60,000 nt of DNA from Nymphaea colorata (lineage: Eukaryota > Streptophyta > Magnoliopsida > Nymphaeales > Nymphaeaceae). The translations under genes and the position numbers were made by a program. Positions within the stretch are counted from its first letter, which is position 1. Each line of letters opens with the position of its first letter. This document shows positions 34,299 through 47,100 of this stretch, piece after piece. Below the pieces are notes generated by a model. It saw only the letters and a program-made list of their open reading frames with translations, was not told the origin of the DNA and made no database searches. The DNA is taken from assembly GCF_008831285.2 (NCBI RefSeq), contig NC_045138.2, forward strand, positions 37,565,115 through 37,625,114, given 5' to 3'.

Positions 34299-37200
34299 CT
34301 GGCAAAGAAAAATATCATTAGCTGGTTTTATAACAAAAGTAAGCTCCGAACCTCCGAGTGCATGTATTTTCAACAGGGTGATGAACCAACAGATGTGATG
34401 TCCTGCTGTGACATGAAACTAACTGTTGTCAGCAGATTAACTCCATCACAGTTAACAACAGCACAGACAGAACACAGTAAAATCACGATTTACTTATTCA
34501 TGTCCTAAAGCTGATACCATGTCAGGGTGGATAGAGATACAACAGCAGACAACAGCCTTCAAGCAACAAGAAATAGAAATGATGGCACATGAACTCAATT
34601 GAGACTGAACTTTTTAAGATGCAAAATTAATTAAAGAGAGCAAGTATTAAGCAAATGGCATCAGCGTTAGTGGCTACAAAGATTTTTTAATTGTTAAAAC
34701 TTTTGTGTTTGAAGATTTCATGTGGGCTACTGTATTGTTCGATAAAAAACTGTTCTTGAGCTTTTACCTACGATGGGGTCTTGCAATCCACCTTCCCGAA
34801 GGACCAGGTATCCTCACGTGTTGCCTCTCAGATTCAAGTTTGAAATTACCTCTGATGGCAACTACAAGAATTGTGACCAAACTGACCCAAGTGTCCAGTT
34901 TGGCAAACCCCAGACCATCCATAACCCTTTCATTGCACAAGCCAAAAATAATATAAACCTGGGCACTTGGTAGTATGGTATACAAATATAAAAGCACCTC
35001 AGCATTTCTAAAAAGTATGACCACTTAAAAGTCATTCCTCATACAAGGAATTACAAATAAAGCTGTTGATTATGTGAATTGGCTCAATCGAATCAGTTGT
35101 AAAACCAAAAAAATATTATCATATTCATTTTTCCAAAAAACATGGAAAAGGTAGAAAAACAAATTACTGACAAGACAAGCCTCAAACATATTTAAAAATA
35201 ATAAAAATGAGCAATGTGTCACACATGGCACCCTTGTATCGAGCGATGGTACTGATTCAATTTAAATAAGCTGAATGTGGCCAATTTTTGTAATACTAGA
35301 TTTTCTGCTTGAAAATGTAAATTTAAGATCCCACTGTCATTTGTAGAAATTGGATCTTTCCTTCAAAGCATGAAAGTGGCTACTGTGTTAAAAATGTTCA
35401 AATATCTTGGTTATATTAGTAAAAGAACTATGTCGTACATCAATGACTTCTAGATGTGATAAAGAGAGAGAGAGAGAGAGGGTGAGGAACAGAACACAGC
35501 TTATGTTCTACATGTAAATCTATCTTGATCAAAACATATGCATTTCATCCTAGAGATTCACCCAACAGATTCACACTGTATTGCAGATGAACCATGAATA
35601 TTCACTATTTTCAAGATAGTAGGATAGCATTGTTGATGCTCGTGAAGCATGCTCACAAGGAACTTTTATTCCTCAACATGGAATTGCTTAGCTTTGCAGG
35701 CTTCATGTACAGACAGAAAACATGGCTGATGTGAACCATCACTTTTCCAGTTACAGTAGAAAAGTACATTGAGTGCTCCATTCTTGGATCCTCATGGTAA
35801 GGCCTGTCAAAGAGTTTATACCTATTAAGGCTACGAGTGCTCCAAGAGTTTGAATGCTGTGCCTGGTAAGTTAGAGGAAATAATGTTCAGTCTAGCTAGG
35901 TGGTGACTTGACAGCTGGCAGAAACATAATCATCTAAAAGCACAACTTCAAAAGGAAATTGAAGTTATTTTATTCAATGAAAATAACGAGGTTTAACTTT
36001 AAGCGCACCACATAGCATAAGTCATAAATTTGATTAGTGGTACTCGGTACTCCCCTTCTATGAAAAACATTTTTCGGAGGAAAAAGTTTTCCCAATTTCA
36101 AAGAGCAAAATTTTGAGATTTTCAAAAGGAGATATGTGCAGCAGACAAATTGTACTGCAGAGAATTTTGGCTTCCATGTTCATAATTACATGGTGTGAAT
36201 AAAAAAGCGCAGCCCATATATTATACCATCCATTGCTCTTCTTTTACGGGTGACTTTCTCCATCTATTTTGACAGCTGAGACATTACCAGGTGAGCACTT
36301 CCCTTCAAATGACACTACATCAGTATACTTTGAAGTAGTGCATAATTTGTTACCGTTATTTTGATACTCTTCTAGTCCTATCCATCATTGACAGAAAAAA
36401 AAAAAAAAAAAAATCTCAGGAAAAAGCCAGGCCCTTATTGCCACACTGCATCTAAACTTTTCAAGTTGTACCTTCAATTGGGCAAGGCAAATAAGCAATA
36501 GTTTCCATTGAACATTCACGAAAGCTTCATCATTTACAATGATCCTGAAACTTGTTAATTTTAAAATTCACGCAGATGAAAATGATTCAAAAATATCTTT
36601 TTAAAATTCTATAATTGTTGAAGTGGTCAAATTGCTATGGAAATCTAGAGGTCTTCATAGCATGATAAGAGATAAATAAATCTGCCTTTATCATTTAGAA
36701 TCCTATTGCTTTACGGTTTTAAGGATCCATATGATCCATTAGGCTTGAAAATGAGTCTTTTTGGTTATTCTATTCAACAAGCCTTAGGTTTGATAATCTA
36801 ATAAGGAAATAAAGAGTTGACTAGACTCAAGAAGGTGCTGAAGCAGGAACAAAGAAAAAAAATTATGCAAGGGTCTCAAGCTTAAGAGAAGAAGAAAAAT
36901 GTAGTAGTCACAAACATTGGTACAATGAATAAAAGAAATTAACTTATGCATTAGGGATAGAGATCAGACTTAAGCAAAAGGACTTGGGTTCAATGACAAA
37001 GCAACACATACAACATTAACAGTTTTTGTGGCTTTCATCAAATAATGCAGGGCAAAGAATGGAAGGGTGACAAAACAGGTGTGAAACAATGTGTCAAACA
37101 ATGCATAGGGCTATGTTAGTATAAAAACACACAAAACAAGGTCAGCATCCTGGAATTGATGAATGGAAGGGATCAAAAAGATACTGGTGTATTTTGTGGG

Positions 37201-38828
37201 ATAGCTGATATGTCAGGTGGCACATAGTTAATCTTATTGTTTTCTTGGAACCAGCTCTCCAATTTCAATTATCGTAGGATTTTCAACCGATGGTGGAAGT
37301 TTAATAATTTAATTTTATCTTGGACCTATGATCCTATAGATCTCATCTTTTGTGATGATGGCAAAGACCAGTTTCTTGAGGGAGCTAGTGATTGTTGTTC
37401 TTTGTTAGGTATGGACAAGTATATGTACAATTCAAGTCATAAATTGTTGTGAATGTCCACAATGACATAATTACATTTGTTGGACTTGTTGTAGTCTTTG
37501 CTCACACAACAACTTAGACCAAGTGATATTGGACAATTATATAAAGTTAGGGAGTGACAATAGCCAATAAACTGAAAAGAAAGGGGGCAACAGCAACCAA
37601 ACGTTTTCTTTTCATTTACTCGGGGCCTAATCCCTCCAAGGGAGAAAACCTAGAGTGGTCCCCTTTTCTTTTCATAAAGGCTTCACTTGAAACACACTTT
37701 ATGAATGTGGGCCAACCAATGAAGAAAGAGTTGGCTTATGAACCTTACCCGCCTTTTCAGAGGCAAAGAGGGTTTCTGGGCATCACATAGGAGTTCCTTT
37801 AACAAGATCCACATTTGCATTTCTGCTTTCACCCTATTCATTCTACACATCCATGTCTTTCCAAGGTTTCTCTTTTCCTCTGCATTTGCCAGCAAGATCA
37901 CACGGACTCTTCAAAAAAGGGGCTGCACCCGTGTCGATAAGGCACTCATGCTGTTGCTGATATGGGTGAGGCTCCGACACGCACCCCAACCACCCCCTTA
38001 TGCATGTTCAAAATATTTTCTATTTTTTTCTTCTCTCTCTCCCTTTCTTTCTTTATGTACAGTAATAAAAAAAAAAGAACAGATTAAGCTAAGAAACAAT
38101 CTTAAAATTATATATGTACTATGAAGGTTTCAGAAGCAATCAGACACACTGGAATCAGACACACTGGAATATACACTGCTGTTTAAGCTAATAGCAGTGC
38201 TGATCCACTAGAGATAGAAGAATGAGGTGAAACAAGGTTCTATATGTGAAAGACCTCAATAAGGATACGTCATGTTGATGTAGGTTGATGTGGCCATTCA
38301 TGTGACATGGCTAGCTGGTTGGTGGTTTAAAAAGGCAGTGAGGGAAGATTGCCACCTAGGACATGTTAGAAAATTTCAGCTTGCCTCAAGGTGCCCCCTA
38401 CGGCAAAAGGACCATGGCTCAGCTAGACATGCAGTTTTTATTAGGAAAAACCATTTTTTTGTTTTTTAAGAGACTAAGTGCTTGCAAATTTATTTGGTCA
38501 AAGTTTGGGTTTCTACAGGCAGAAAGACACATGGATCAATATGAGGACTGTTTTTTACTCATGGGCCATGGAAGATACTAATGGAACTCATGTTCAAACG
38601 AAGTGATTAATTCGTAAGCAGTGGTTGTTTCTACTGAAGGAGGCCTACCGCTAGCAAAGACATTAATATCAAGTAGATTTCTTCTCAAGTTCAATAGAGG
38701 AAGGCTGGAAAGTTCCATGCTCTCTTCAACAGGGGCAAATGGAAGCATTTCAAAGTTGCTTTGGAGGGTAGAAGACACTTAGACCCATGCTTATGATTTA
38801 CGTGAGAATTGGATATACATACATACAT

Positions 38829-38874
<46 letters not shown>

Positions 38875-39254
38875 TCAGGAACAAAAACAAAAATCAGAGC
38901 CTCTAAATATGATATTTAATTTTTTTTCTTTTCTTAAAAAAAAAATCTAACCTTATAATGTCAAGGTTAGGTTGATGCAAAATATATACTAGATTAATAG
39001 TTTTTTAGGTTTTAATAATGTTTTTATAATAAGCAAAAATGAATGGCTCTCATAGCATGAACATTTTGATAATAGAAAATCAACATTTTTCATAAAAACA
39101 ACTTGATCAAAGCATGTTTTATATCAAAACAGTTTTATAAATATATTAGGATGTTTATATTTTATTAAAAATAAATTTTTAACCAAAAAAATTAAAGGGT
39201 CTGGTTTTTGTCCCTGACGTAAGTGTCTAGTTTCTACCAATTTCTCTCTCTCTG

Positions 39255-39294
<40 letters not shown>

Positions 39295-39862
39295 TACAAT
39301 AGTATGTTTTTATGCAAACAAACAGATATATTAATTACTTATATTTATAAACTATAAATCAATAAACAAAAATTGTCAAGGTATACTAATAAATGCCAAA
39401 TATTATTTTGTTGTGTCTTGTACCAACGCCTGTGTGCAGCTGTGTCTGCATGGTGCAGTGGGTCCATGTGACATAGATATACATGTTTCGCTAGTTACTC
39501 TTTGTTCAAGCCAATAAACACAAACAAATATATAAATAGATATATATAAATTTAAACATGAGTCAGGAGGCTAAAATACTGGGATGGTGTGTTTCTTCTT
39601 CCTTCCTTTGTAAATTATCTAATCCAATAAAAGCCTGCCAGGTGGGGCACGTCAATAGACACTTTCACTTTTTTTATTTTATGATTTTATGGGAAATAAA
39701 GATCTTCCTATTGTGTCAAATCATAGAAAAAATGTAAAGTATCAAAAGGTGTATATCAATTTTACTTGCTTACACAAACACTTGATGCTAATAGAAATGT
39801 CCATACGACACAAACATAGATCTCTATAACATTTATACAACCCAAAGTTGTTTTCCACTAAA

Positions 39863-39935
<73 letters not shown>

Positions 39936-42900
39936 GACCAACAAAACAAACTTGTAGTTTAATCCAATAAATATTTTGCTTATAGGGTGTGTCTGTGTTT
40001 GTATAAGCACATACAGATACATAATGGGGAATGAGTTCAACCAGTCCCATCTTGGGACTAGTGTTTTCAAACGTTGCTTTTTCCTCTCACTCTTTTGCCT
40101 ACCATTTCTCTTACCGTTTTTTCTAATTTTTTCTTTCACAAGCTTCCTCTCCACCCTAGCATTGATGGACACTAGAGAAGGAAAAAGAACTGGTCTTACT
40201 CCCAAAAAAAAAAAAAAACCAACTACACATGTATGTCAGAATGTCCAAAAATGTATTGGCAGAAACAAGTTAAAGATCTGATACCTCAGTCGGATTTTAG
40301 GACCCAGAACTGGACATACTCCCAAAAAGACCAACTGCACATATATATCAGAATGTCCAAAAATATATTGGCAGAAAAAAGTTAAGATCTGATGCCTCGG
40401 TCGGATTTTAGGGCCCGACAAACCTAAATCCATCATGCACATTAGACTTTCAGTACTCTTTGTTAAACATATAATTTTAGATGTCCTCCCAACATTTATA
40501 TGGTCAGATTTGTGAAAGGCAGCCATTTTACAGTAGAAATGGCAATAGACGGCTAGATCATTGTATGTCTATATCTGAGACCCAGACACACACATCTATG
40601 TAGATGGTTACGTTTGTGAATTGCAAAAGTGACGTCAAGTGCATCATCCAGCACTTTTAATGCCTTTTTAATAAACCTAACCACACATATTTACCTAGAA
40701 TGTGCAAAATTATAGAAGTAATAAAATAATATAATTTTTCGCCATTGGATTTTATGAGCAGACAATTTAAGAGTTGAATTTAAAGTGTTACAGAATCCGA
40801 CAAAGTTACAACTGTTGGCATAAGAACTCTTACGTATCAAATTTTCATTATTTTATGTGTGGGTTTGTGCGCAATTATAAACCCCTCCTTTGGTTAAATT
40901 ACACCAAAGGAAATCATATAAACGTTTCTATCTTAAGACACATCCAATTTTTGCTTTGGATGGTCTTAGACAAGGTTAAGTAAATTCTTGACAGTTAGAT
41001 GCTAAATGAGGGGAATTCAATTAGTCTAGAATCTAAGCAAAATGACGCTTTTTTGCTTCAAAACTTAACCAAGTGACAAAAAAAAGCAAATTATATCATC
41101 TTATGAAGCCCAAAAAGGTATGGCAAATTTGTTACAAGTAATCTATGCTTTGACATAGCAAAGTTGGTACCTTCGATGTATTATCTGTGTCATGAATCTG
41201 AGTTCAATGAAGTAAGTAATAAGCCTACGAACTGCAGCTTTCCTAGAGCAAAGAATACACTCCTATGAAGGAACATATGAAATAAGTAATTTATGCACTC
41301 TGTTGTTAAAATGATGAAATTAATGCTTCTAAATTTGTTCTCTATAACAAGCAAAATATTTATTTTCCTCGTCAAAGTGCAAACATAGAAAAACCACTAT
41401 GCTGTCCAGTAATTGACTGAAAGAGGACACATACAAGGATGCATTGCAACATTTGTTCTTGTCCTTCACAACCATCAAATTTTTGGAGGTGCACCAAGAA
41501 GAGTATTGGTCGTCCAACTGAATGGCCGTGGCCATACATAAATGGTAGCCAGCGGCTGCACATCGCTGTTAGCCATCCCTGGAGGCCATGAACCGATGGT
41601 ATGCATCATGTTATCCAAGTAACCAACCAAAAAGAAAAAAACAGAAAAGTTCGGTGCTATATATAAAGTTAACGGTATGTATCACGATATCCGTAGACGT
41701 TATTACCATTGTATACTGTAGTAAAATTATCGACTAGATGAGAGAGAGAGGGAGATTGAACGAGGCGAGAAAGAGAGAGAGAGAGAACGACGGTCTCGGC
41801 CACGCTTGAACGAGCAGAGATAGAGAGAACACAACGAAGCCCTCGGCCACGTACTTGAACGAGCCAATGTCTTCGTACCATCTATGATCACTACGCATCC
41901 TCTACTTCTCTCTCTCTCTCTCTCTTTCTCTCTTGCGAGCGTTTAACGCACACTTTGGTAAAGATAGCATGACCGTACGCATTAACAGTAGGAAGTGGGT
42001 GGAAGAAAGAGCAAAAAGACAGGAAAGTAGATAGACAAACTCTCTTTTTCATGACCGGCACGGTCGGTCTTCCCACTTAAAAGCAAAGGGTGAGAGGGGA
42101 GAGAGAGAGAGCAACGCAACGATGGCCTGGTTGAGGAGTGTATAATAACTTAGGGAGACAAACAAGGAAAGAAAGGAGACGGCAAAATGGTCGTGATCAA
42201 AAGTGGAAAGAGGAAACCACTTAATCACCAATGGCATCGTGAAGTAGAACAATAAGCGATAGAGAGTGCATCGTGCCAAGAAAGATGGGGAGTCCTTCGT
42301 GCTGCCATGTTGAGAACCCAACGTCGAATATATTCGTTTCAACACATGTAAGCGGCCATATTCTTTTGTGGAGTCACGGAGAGAGAGAGCGAGAGAGAAA
42401 GAGAGTCCAAGCAAAGCGCAAAGGTAATTTCTATTGTCGATCAACTAAGTTATGCGTAAAGCAAGGAGTTCACGTTCATAAAGTAAGAGCAAAGAAGTCG
42501 CACTCTATCAACAGCAAAACCCATCGACGAAGCGATCGCACCAAGATCTTTAAACGCAGGAAAAAGCTCTACAAACATTTTTCGATACCACTCATATTCC
42601 ATGCAAAAAATTAAACAACACATATCATGGTAACGACGTCCATTATCGCAAACTCAACACAACGGAAATCAATCTTATATGCACAGTGATCCATATTCAT
42701 CATCGTCATGATCACCACCACCATCATCATCACCGTATGGAGAAGACAGAGGGAGAGAATAGAAGGAAAGGTGGCGCAGCAGTTACATACCTTGGCATCA
42801 GTCGCACATGGCGTCGAGGCGAGAACACTATCCATTACAGTCTCCACCATCATCATCTTCTTTTTCTTCTTCTTCACCTTGGCAGCTTCCACGTCGACGT

Positions 42901-43714
42901 TCTCGCCGTCTGCACTTTTCTTCCTCTTAGTCACCACCTTCTTACCTACACCACCATTCTTCTTCTTTGACCCCTTCTTCATCGTCAGCACCTTCTTCTT
43001 TCTTCTCTTCCGCTTCTTGATTTTCGTCAGCTTCTTGGTCGGTGTCAACGCTTTCATCTTCTTATCCATATTGTTCTCCTCAACAGCAGCCCCATCACCA
43101 CCATCATCGCCGCCCACCTCCGGCGTGTGGGCGAATATGTCGACGATGGATCTCTTCTTGGGCACCTTAAACTTCGCCCTCCGCCGTCCATCTCCTGGCG
43201 AACCATCGTCCTGACCATCTGCTGAGGTGGGCCGCCCGGCCCCGTCATCCTCCTCGTCCTCAAAACCGCCTTCCTCTCCTCCATCGTCACCACCCCCGGT
43301 TTCAAGATCCTGACTCCGGTTTTCTGACTCCGTACGCGTCGAGCGTTCTTGGTGGGAGGCCGCGATGCGGGCTCTCTCGGACGACCACCATCTGAATTTC
43401 CGGCAAGTCATGGGCGGTAGGCTGCCGTCGTCCTCAACTCTTCCCGTCCGCGGGATTCCTCCATCGAACGGCCAGCATCTCGTCACATCCACGCTCCTCA
43501 TCGTCATCACAAACTCCCTAAGGAAATAAAAGAGGCGACATCAAGAACAAACAACCAGAATGTTAGAACAAGAAGAAGCAACAACGAAGAAAGGTGGAAA
43601 AGATCAGAAAGCCTGAAAACAAGAGATAGCAAGATGACGAAACGCACAAATTTTAAAAAAGGAGGAAGATCAAATATTTCACCTGATAGAGAAGGTTTCT
43701 GAGATCGCAGCCAT
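31284..43714 (-). CDS. Large plant-specific nuclear protein with EMF1-like N-terminal motif, complete, three coding exons, 1257 aa
   Basis: Model: join(43714..43683, 43517..42791, 34298..31284), 3774 bp, 1257 aa plus stop; all phases agree. N-terminus: FSIREF (8-13), MRSVDVTRCWPF (17-28), SLPPMTCRKFRWW (43-55). This order (FSIR-Y, CWPF, LPP, KFRWW) is the conserved start of EMBRYONIC FLOWER 1 and of a related plant family that includes HAPLESS 8-type proteins. Then an acidic Gly/Asp/Glu region, PKKRSIVDIFA (130-140), a lysine-rich tract (about 160-230), HVRFSGKDDILG (369-380), a long low-complexity middle rich in Ser, His and Pro, a KKLKKKH-type basic cluster, and a conserved-looking C-terminus GPIKLSAGAKHILKPGQ (from 1204) ending KKKIARIYKF. 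Basic clusters suggest nuclear location. I assign the second family rather than EMF1 itself because of the SIVDIFA and VRFSGKDDIL motifs. Molecular function is not established from the sequence; chromatin repression would be inference by analogy to EMF1. Confidence 0.8.
38835..38872. repeat. (TA)n microsatellite
   Basis: About 38 bases of TA repeat preceded by (ACAT)n. Confidence 0.95.
39255..39293. repeat. (TA)n(CA)n microsatellite
   Basis: TA repeat running directly into CA repeat, preceded by a short TC tract. Confidence 0.95.
39866..39930. repeat. Long (AT)n microsatellite
   Basis: About 64 bases of uninterrupted AT repeat, the longest in the window, inside the 8.5-kb intron. It is self-complementary and able to extrude as a cruciform. 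Confidence 0.97.
40189..40420. repeat. 120-bp tandem duplication, two diverged copies
   Basis: Copy 1 begins actggtcttactccc at 40189 and copy 2 actggacatactccc at 40309. Both continue through an A-rich tract, CAGAATGTCCAAAAAT, ATTGGCAGAAA, GATCTGAT-CCTC and GTCGGATTTTAGG. The copies differ by scattered substitutions and small indels. Confidence 0.85.
42791..43517 (-). CDS. EMF1-like gene, exon 2
   Basis: The acceptor is tttatttccttag and the donor AAG|gtatgt, in phase 0. It encodes CWPF, FRWW, the acidic region, PKKRSIVDIFA and the poly-Lys segment. The exon is markedly GC-rich in its 5' half. The CAT-rich stretch just downstream (42690-42730) is already intronic. Confidence 0.85.
43683..43714 (-). 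CDS. EMF1-like gene, coding exon 1 (32 bp)
   Basis: The ATG at 43714-43712 starts MAAISETFSI, and the exon ends AG|gtgaaa in phase 2. Joined to exon 2 it reads FSIREFVMTMRSVDV without a gap against the family motif. The frame upstream of exon 2 alone has no Met in this position, so this short exon decides the start. Confidence 0.8.
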
Positions 43715-44130
43715 AGTTCTCTTTTCCGACGTCTTCCTCAAAGGAAATTTAGGTCCTCAGAGGGAGAGAAAGAGAGGGGCGATGGTTAAAGTGAGAGAAT
43801 AAAGGGGGATGGGAGAGAGAGATAGCTAGATGTGGTATGGAAAGAGTAGACGAGAGTGAGAGAGACGGAAGAAAATTTAAAAAAGGCAAAGAGAGAGAGA
43901 GAGAGGGAGAGGAAAACGATGACAATGAATATTAATTCCGTGCATATTTTATTGCCAAGAAACTGGTGGGAGAGTGAGATAAAAAGGCTGAACAAGCGCC
44001 AGATGCCTTTTCTCCCTTTCTGTTTTCCCGCGCTCCCTCTCTCTCATCCCACCATAACTCATTTTCTCTCCGTCTCCGTCTCTCTCTCTCTCTCCATTTA
44101 TGGGTCAGAAAGGGACACATGAGTGAGAGA
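43715..44130 (-). promoter_or_regulatory. 5' leader and promoter region of the EMF1-like gene
   Basis: This sequence is directly upstream of the ATG on the minus strand. It is rich in (CT)n in sense orientation (GA tracts at 43885-43903; TC tracts at 44070-44094), as is common in plant core promoters and leaders. No clear TATA box is called. Confidence 0.4.
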
Positions 44131-47100
44131 ATGCGTCATGGCATCACTATTACCTCACGGAAGAGGACAGAAATGACCCTTCTGTGATCTCCACGGACTC
44201 ACCTATCCTTTTCTTCCCTCCCGTTAATTATGTTCCTTGCTTTCACTGTTCATCAATGGCGTCCTGTAATCTGGCGTTTCGAAAAACGAAAACCTCCAAG
44301 TCCAAGATCGAGCCGCACAATGACGGATCGACCCTTCATTTTGATTCCTTCTCCTCCCTGACTTAGCCAACCCCCAACAGAACAAAATCAAAGCCAGAGG
44401 TGGAGATTGTGCTCCTTTAAAAAAGTCTACTCAGTCAAAGTAAACATTTTCTTAAGACGCTACCTCCCAATCTAGTGAAGAATATTTTAATCCGCGTTCT
44501 TTAACCATCCGTAGCGGTCTCCCCGCAGATTTTTCTAATCACATTCCATCTTGTTCTTATTCCACGCAGAATCGTGAACATGTGTCTCCGCCCATCTTCT
44601 TAACTAATAAAAACTCTGCTCGGCGACAGATCCTGTTTTATTGACTTCTTATGAGATTACGAAGCACCGCCCAAGATCCATCGATCGCGTTTTAATAACA
44701 GGAGGAGGAGGAAAGGAAAAAGGGGAAAAATATTTAAGATGGCACTTGTACAGTTGAAAATCACCGCCATCATTTCCCTTTTGCGCAGTCTGTACACGAC
44801 CCACTTTCCCTACTGTAAGCGCTTGTTTGGCCCTTTCTTGCTTACCATCTGTCATTAGCAAGAAACCAAGGAAGACACTGTTGGAAACCAGGAGGAGAGA
44901 GATGGCGATGATGATGATTGATGAGCATGGTCGTCCAAAGAGGCACATGCATGGCGCATCATGAATGGCACCATGTAAAGGCGATGTGGACGTGCTCTCC
45001 GGTAGCGTGGGCCGGGCCCCGCAATTTCCTGACGCCTGTCTCGTCGACAACGACATGAATCGAGCCCCCCCAGAAATCAAAAGGCAAACGGCATATTTCT
45101 TTATTGTTTTCAATGCCCCCGCACTTAAGTTTTTTAATGTTGTTTATTCTGCCTTCCCCAACTCAAACATGGCTCCCCACCATCGTTTTATCTCTCTCTC
45201 TACTTTCTCGCCATTTTCCATTCCCTAGACAGGTGATCCAGACCAACCACCGACTCTGTTCACCGTCACAGTTTCCCGCCTCGGAGCATGGGAGCCAGGT
45301 TACGAACATAACGATCATGATCACCGTCATCATGTTCATCTGATGTTCCCGATCAGATCCTGTTTCTAATTTCATGACTGACTGTTGCTGTGTGCCATGC
45401 TCCCTAAACTAACAGATCTTTTTTCACCCCCGATGAGTAAAAGCCAGAGGGTTTATTTGTTTTTCCCTCCCTTTCTTTCCGATGTTTATGGTGAACAGGA
45501 ACAGAAGCAAAGAAGGGTGTACGTACTTGAGTGGGATTTTGAATTCAAGTTGTAAAGAAAAAAGAGAGCAGAGGTACAAGTGTTCTTCAAATGGATGATA
45601 CGTTTTGAAAAAGACTTATTGTACAGCCTGACATATTTTACCTTGGCCTCCATGTTGTGTCAATAACCTTATTGACCGGTTTTATGCATAGTTTACAGAA
45701 CATTGACGTGATGGTAGCGGCAATGTACTTGGGCCATTGAAGAGAATCCTGGCTTTTATGGTTTCTTTTACTTCTATCAGTGCTTTCTGTTCCCTGTCAC
45801 GCGCTAGTGTAGTGTGGAAAGGGTCAATAGGGTGCAGAATACTCGGAAAAATCTTGGAACATTAGAATTTAATGGAAGTCTGTTGTAAGTCAAGAATGAA
45901 ACAATGGAATTTCTTTTCTACGGAGAAAAATATGGAAGAATCGAAACGGGGTTCTTCCCGTCTTGTCACTTCTTGTACCTATATCGAAGAGCATGTATCT
46001 TGACGACAAAACAATGTTGGCCTTTTCCTTTTAGAGGTAAAAACTGGAAGACCTTACTTTTAACACTGGTAAATAGAGGTTTGGTAGATCTTTTACCGGC
46101 TTATGCCAAAGGGCGACACATTAAACACAAAAGGACTAACCCAGAAAAGATCTTTATCCCCTAGATAACTTTTAGAATATTTGGAAGAAAAGAAAAAAAA
46201 CAAAAGAAGACCCAAGGCAGATTTTTGCTTTCTGTCATTCTAAAAGATTTAATCCCCTAAAAAAGCAAGCGTGAGGGGAGAATGAAAACCACCACTTCCG
46301 AAAAAGTTGGACATAATGTTGGTGACGTGAAAGTGGCGCATGATTACTAGTAAATTTGCTTTTTTATGTGCTTTTTCGAGATCTTTCAAGTAATTTCTTG
46401 GCAAATTGTCAGTAAGTTCTTACATAAGATGACCGGTACAACCTCGACAGTACTCTTGGCTTCACCTAGATGGCTCTCTCACAGCTTCACTTCACGTACT
46501 TTGAAATTCCCTCGATCTTGAGTTCTTGATGTCGATCGATGGTGATAAACCGGCTCTCCGACAATGAAGCCAAACTAGGTAAAGAAATATTGGTTTCAAA
46601 TTTTCCTGCTTACAGATAGATCATTTAAACACATGAGAAGTCAGGTCCAGTTCCGATTCAGTACAGTGAACGGTGACAAAAGTTAGCTAGAACCAGAGCA
46701 CCCTAGCTAGCTAATTGCCATCATGGGGTGGTCAACTTTGTGATCTCGCAAGAATCATAATCATCCTGCTTCTCAAGACAGACGACCGATCCACTTGTGT
46801 TGAAGAAAAAGAATATAATTAAAAAATGTTTGTTTTTACATAGATCATGGAGATGTTGAGAGAATTTACAGGTATAGACTATAGAGTAGTAGCACTGTGG
46901 GGTCGCCATGTTTCTCAGTTTGAGACTACAGGGTGGGGCCAAGAAAGATTTTGATGGAGATGGTGTCCTTGTCTTTAAAGAAAGTGAAAACCCGGTGACG
47001 CTTCACCTAACAGGAAAAAAGACAAAAGCTTGGGGATGAAGGAAAAAGACTGAAAAAAACTCAGAAGAAAACGTGGGCAGTTGCGCAAGATTGCCAAGGG

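Larger units (their letters stand above)
34299..42790 (-). other. EMF1-like gene, intron 2 (8.5 kb)
   Basis: It contains (TA)n at 38835-38872, (TA)n(CA)n at 39255-39293, an (AT)n run of about 64 bases at 39866-39930, a 120-bp tandem duplication at 40189-40420 and GA-rich tracts near 41740-41790. A phase-0 extra exon cannot be ruled out; none with convincing sites and a length divisible by three was found. Confidence 0.65.

Noticed and set aside
34764-34860. Possible additional exon of the EMF1-like gene (ends RWIARPHR before gtaaaag)
   Set aside because: The candidate acceptor gives a start phase that does not fit between two phase-0 neighbours, and the sequence matches no family motif I know.
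38578-38778. Minus-strand 66-codon frame inside the large intron of the EMF1-like gene
   Set aside because: It ends in a stop without a usable donor and has no family motif; most likely chance.
39742-40205. Minus-strand frames with long IYIYIYIY runs
   Set aside because: They are translations of the 64-bp (AT)n repeat.
42611-42790. Continuation of the exon 2 reading frame beyond the donor (VCNCCATFPSI...)
   Set aside because: A GTATGT donor at 42790, agreement of phase with exon 3 and the change to low-complexity Met/Val-rich sequence show this is intronic.
44649-45113. Minus-strand 154-codon frame with a hydrophobic stretch
   Set aside because: No family motif, unusual composition, and an equally long overlapping frame on the other strand; not enough support for a gene call.
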